A stretch of 17,127 nt of DNA, taken from the NCBI GenBank assembly GCA_042088665.1, contig JBELMB010000114.1, forward strand, positions 1 through 17,127. Direction: 5' to 3'. Under the pieces are notes generated by a model, which saw only the letters and a list, made by a program, of their open reading frames with translations, searched no databases and was not told the DNA's origin. A program made the position numbers and the translations under genes. Source of the stretch: JBELMB01 sp042088665 (GTDB taxonomy: Bacteria; Pseudomonadota; Alphaproteobacteria; Rhodobacterales; Rhodobacteraceae). Position 1 is the first letter of the stretch. The number at the start of each line of letters is the position of its first letter. This document shows positions 14,795-17,127 of this stretch, in pieces.

Positions 14795-16048
14795 TCAGCG
14801 CGCCGTCGTGGTGCCGGTTTCCAGCACGTAGTCGAGATGTTTGAAGCGTTTGAGCGTAAAGGGCGCCATCAGCGGATGCGCCCCGCCCGTGGCCAGATGG
14901 TGGGCCAGCGTCAGCCCGCCCGCCGGGATCGCCTTGTACCCGCCCCACCAGCCGGCCGAGACAAAGAGCCCGGGCACATCGGTCTCGTCCATGATCGGCG
15001 AGGCATCGGGCGCGATGTCGAGATGGCCGCCCCATTGGCGCAAGAGCTTCAGCCGTTTGAACGCCGGAAACAGCGACAGCATCGCGGTCACGGTGTCCTC
15101 GAAGACGTTCTGCTTGATGTCGCGGCGGAAGCTCTGGCCCGGGTCCGGGGCGCCGCCGATCACCAGCTCGCCCTTGTCGGACTGGTTGATGTAAAAGCCC
15201 GCATCGGGGCAGTTCACGATCACATCCACAAGCGGTTTGACCGGTTCGGAGACAAAGGCCGTCAGGTTCATGGTGCGCAGCGGCAGGCGCAGCCCCACGG
15301 TTTCCGTCAGGGTTGTGGTGTGGCCTGACACCACGACGGCGACCTTGCCCGCGCGCACGGTGCCGCGGGGTGTCTCGACCCCTTCGATGGCGCCGGAAGG
15401 CCCGCGGATCAGCTGCGTGACGGGGGTTTGCTGGTGGATCTCGACGCCGCGCGCGTCCGCCGCGCGGGCAAAACCCCATGCGACCGCATCGTGCCGGTTC
15501 ACGGCTGCCTCGCGGTGCACCGTCGCGCCAAGGATCGGCAGGCGCGCATCCGGCCCGCCACCGGTCAGCGACGGCACGCGCTTGCGCAATTCGGCGACAG
15601 AAATAGGCGCATAACTCGAGCCATGCAGCGCCATGTTGAGCTGCCGCCTGCGCCGGTCCCGGACGCTGCCCCATGTCTGCAGGACATCGATCATCGAGCG
15701 CGTGGAATGCATCAGGTTGAAATTCAGCGCCTTGGTCAGCCCGGCGTAGAGTTCGACGGATTTCACGTAAAACGGGATCGACGCGTCGCGCATGTAGTTC
15801 GACCGCACCGTCACCGTGTTGCGCGCCACATTGCCGCCGCCCAGCCAGCCGCGCTCCAGCACGGCGACATTGGTGATGCCGTATTGCGTCGCGAGGTAAT
15901 AGGCCGTCGCCAGCCCATGCCCGCCCGCACCGATCACGATGACGTCGTAGTGGTCCTTCAGCGGGGGCGTGCGCCATGCCGGTGCCCAGCCTTCGTGCCC
16001 GTTCAGCGCATGGCGTGCCAGCGCGCCCAGCGAATAGCGTTGCGTCAT
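14795..16048 (-). CDS. soxB: Sarcosine oxidase beta subunit (FAD/FMN oxidase)
   Basis: A 417-residue protein starting at ATG 16048, which overlaps the stop of the permease gene (ATGA). A frame to 16138 lies within the permease and is rejected. The FAD-binding fingerprint is VIVIGAGGHGLATAYYLA at 37-54. His186 in RHDAVAWG is the probable site of covalent FMN attachment in heterotetrameric enzymes. The C-terminal SAGWWGGYKAIPAGG block (near 370-385) is the family's flavin and substrate end. It carries the amine-oxidising site, with O2 as acceptor and H2O2 as product. Gene order soxB-soxD-soxA-soxG is canonical. The link to a transporter suggests that imported methylated amino acids are its substrates. 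Confidence 0.95.
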   Translation of the reverse strand: MTQRYSLGALARHALNGHEGWAPAWRTPPLKDHYDVIVIGAGGHGLATAYYLATQYGITNVAVLERGWLGGGNVARNTVTVRSNYMRDASIPFYVKSVELYAGLTKALNFNLMHSTRSMIDVLQTWGSVRDRRRRQLNMALHGSSYAPISVAELRKRVPSLTGGGPDARLPILGATVHREAAVNRHDAVAWGFARAADARGVEIHQQTPVTQLIRGPSGAIEGVETPRGTVRAGKVAVVVSGHTTTLTETVGLRLPLRTMNLTAFVSEPVKPLVDVIVNCPDAGFYINQSDKGELVIGGAPDPGQSFRRDIKQNVFEDTVTAMLSLFPAFKRLKLLRQWGGHLDIAPDASPIMDETDVPGLFVSAGWWGGYKAIPAGGLTLAHHLATGGAHPLMAPFTLKRFKHLDYVLETGTTTAR

Positions 16049-16929
16049 GATTGTCCGGCCTTGCGTTTTTCCAGCCGCGCAAAGAGCCGCGAAAGCCCGA
16101 AACACAGCACAAAGTAAAAGGCCGCGGTGGTGATCCACGCCTCGAAGATCATCCGCGAGGAGGCGACAAGTTCGACCGTCTTGTAGGTCAGTTCCTGCAC
16201 GGAAATCAGCGAGATGATCGAACTGTCCTTGATCAGGGTGATGAACTGGTTGGCGAGCGGTGGCACGACCTTTTTCAGGGCCTGCGGCAGGACGATGTAG
16301 CGCAACTCCTGAAAGCGGCTCATGCCGATGGAGCGCGCGGCCTCGTATTGGCCCCGTGGGATGGACTGGATGCCTGCGCGCACGATCTCTCCGACGAAGG
16401 CGGATTGGAACAGCGCCAGCACGATCACGCCCGAGATCAGCGAGGGAAAGCGGCGCATCTCACCAAAGAAGATCTCCCACAGCCAGGCGTCCTCGGACCG
16501 GGCGATGCCGCGGGACCAGCGCGCAAGGTTCAGCGCGTCCACCAGTTGCTGTGACAGGAAAAAGAAGAAGATGAACATCACCACCACTGGTGGGATGTTG
16601 CGCAGACACTCGACATAGGTGCGCGCCAGCATGCGAACGGTCAGGTTGGCAGAACAGCGGGCGACGCCCAGAAGCGTGCCAAAGATCACCGCGAGGATCG
16701 AGGCATAGACGCTGATGCGGATCGTCGCGACCAGCCCCTGCAACAGCAGGTTGGCGAAATATTCTTCGCGGCCCGTGTGATAGCCGACGATGTAGCTGGG
16801 GATCAGATGCCAGCGCCAGTTGTAGTTCAGCGCCCCTTCGATCCGGAACCAGATGAAGCCGAAAAACACCGCCAGCAGCGCCAGAAGCAGGTAGTCAGGC
16901 CAGCGCAGGCGGCGGAGAAAGGCTTTCAC
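16045..16929 (-). CDS. Polar amino-acid ABC transporter permease (HisM/GlnP type)
   Basis: A 294-residue inner-membrane protein. I choose GTG 16929, since AAGGA lies 7 nt upstream; a further 16 residues upstream would have no ribosome site, and the nearby ATG leads straight to a stop. Membrane spans are at about 13-29, 62-90, 113-130, 164-182 and 262-284, with a long first periplasmic loop. The EAA loop that docks the ATPase is QYEAARSIGMSRFQELRYIV (194-213), then LPQALK. Length and pattern fit the larger of the two permeases of polar amino-acid importers (the 290-320-residue class). Its stop overlaps the soxB start (ATGA), so uptake and demethylation are made together. No ATPase or second permease is in the window; they may lie upstream, beyond the right edge. 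Confidence 0.92.
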   Translation of the reverse strand: MKAFLRRLRWPDYLLLALLAVFFGFIWFRIEGALNYNWRWHLIPSYIVGYHTGREEYFANLLLQGLVATIRISVYASILAVIFGTLLGVARCSANLTVRMLARTYVECLRNIPPVVVMFIFFFFLSQQLVDALNLARWSRGIARSEDAWLWEIFFGEMRRFPSLISGVIVLALFQSAFVGEIVRAGIQSIPRGQYEAARSIGMSRFQELRYIVLPQALKKVVPPLANQFITLIKDSSIISLISVQELTYKTVELVASSRMIFEAWITTAAFYFVLCFGLSRLFARLEKRKAGQS

Positions 16930-17110
16930 GGCATGGTCCTTTGGTTGTGCCCCCGGGTGTCGGGTCGGTCTGTGCACAGATCCCCGGGGAAGCGGCCCGG
17001 GACGCAGATTGCCTGCGCCCCGGTCCGTGTCCTGTTTCGCAAAGCCGATCGCGGGCTTGCGTTGCGTGCCGTTTCCCGGTCTCGTTGGATGACCGGGATC
17101 CGGGGGGGCC
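16930..17110 (-). promoter_or_regulatory. Spacer upstream of the permease-sox operon, with strong stem-loop
   Basis: These 181 bp contain a perfect 8-bp inverted repeat, TCCCGGTC (17074-17081) and GACCGGGA (17091-17098), with a 9-nt loop. The palindrome CCCCGGGG is at 16982-16989. No T-run follows the stem on the minus strand. Such stem-loops commonly follow binding-protein genes in ABC operons and set the ratio of binding protein to permease, which would fit if the upstream gene is one. A separate promoter for the permease cannot be excluded. Confidence 0.4.
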
Positions 17111-17127
17111 TTATTGGGCGACCATGT
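17111..17127 (-). CDS. Possible C-terminal tail of an upstream gene, cut by the window edge
   Basis: Read on the minus strand, the last bases give Met-Val-Ala-Gln then TAA at 17113-17111. The stop sits just ahead of the stem-loop, in a place where an upstream co-directional gene (for example the solute-binding protein of this importer) would end. Four residues cannot identify a family, so this is a positional guess only. Confidence 0.25.

Noticed and set aside
14778..16112. 444-codon second minus-strand frame overlapping soxB
   Set aside because: It is the out-of-phase reading of soxB; the true frame has the GAGGHG flavin site and the RHDAVAWG motif, the other has none.
1..17127. Mobile element, prophage or toxin-antitoxin content
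   Set aside because: No transposase, integrase, phage gene, terminal inverted repeat, tRNA attachment site or paired small toxin/antitoxin genes were recognised.

Overview
The window is about 65-70% G+C by eye. Gene density, codon use and the nearest recognisable families (a trimmed AlkX/YcaQ glycosylase, a soxBDAG heterotetrameric sarcosine oxidase locus, a kexin-like S8 protease, a VanA-like Rieske oxygenase) point to an alphaproteobacterium, most likely a marine or soil Rhodobacterales (Roseobacter/Rhodobacter type). This placement is inference; there is no rRNA, tRNA or plasmid/phage marker to confirm it. Ten N bases at 11277-11286 mark an assembly gap inside one gene.

Layout. (1) 1-459, minus: the N-terminal part of a subtilisin-like protease running off the left edge. 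(2) 1014-2459, plus: a secreted trypsin-fold protease with a peptidoglycan-binding-like N-terminus. A 173-bp spacer carrying a 16-bp tandem repeat follows. (3) 2633-5290: a cytochrome P450 (minus) and a phytanoyl-CoA-dioxygenase-like Fe(II)/2-oxoglutarate enzyme (plus) diverge from a 119-bp region with inverted repeats. A small VOC/glyoxalase-fold protein (minus) converges on the second. (4) 5665-6861, plus: an AlkX/YcaQ-type DNA glycosylase, flanked by gene-free stretches of 374 and 339 bp. (5) 7201-8217, minus: a Rieske/mononuclear-iron oxygenase. It diverges from a plus-strand unit at 8472-10978 made of an M29 aminopeptidase/NicX-like metalloenzyme, a membrane diiron desaturase/hydroxylase and a Rieske ferredoxin, the last two overlapping by 4 bp. 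(6) 11035-16929, minus: a tightly coupled operon (polar amino-acid ABC permease, soxB, soxD, soxA, soxG). The last bases may hold the tail of another upstream gene.

How the genes may work together. Four different oxygenase or hydroxylase chemistries (P450 haem, Fe(II)/2OG, Rieske non-haem iron, membrane diiron) sit within about 8 kb, with a possible ring-opening or hydrolytic metalloenzyme. Next to them is an operon joining amino-acid-type uptake to oxidative N-demethylation that yields formaldehyde or methylene-tetrahydrofolate. The simplest reading is an accessory catabolic island for a small N-methylated or heterocyclic compound: import, oxygenation or ring opening, then N-demethylation. 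The substrate cannot be read from sequence. The glycosylase and the two proteases look unrelated to that pathway.

Main points for follow-up: the P450 has lost the usual I-helix threonine and the conserved His/Arg of the haem loop; the desaturase has a dedicated, translationally coupled Rieske ferredoxin; no ferredoxin reductase is visible for any oxygenase; and soxG is interrupted by the assembly gap.
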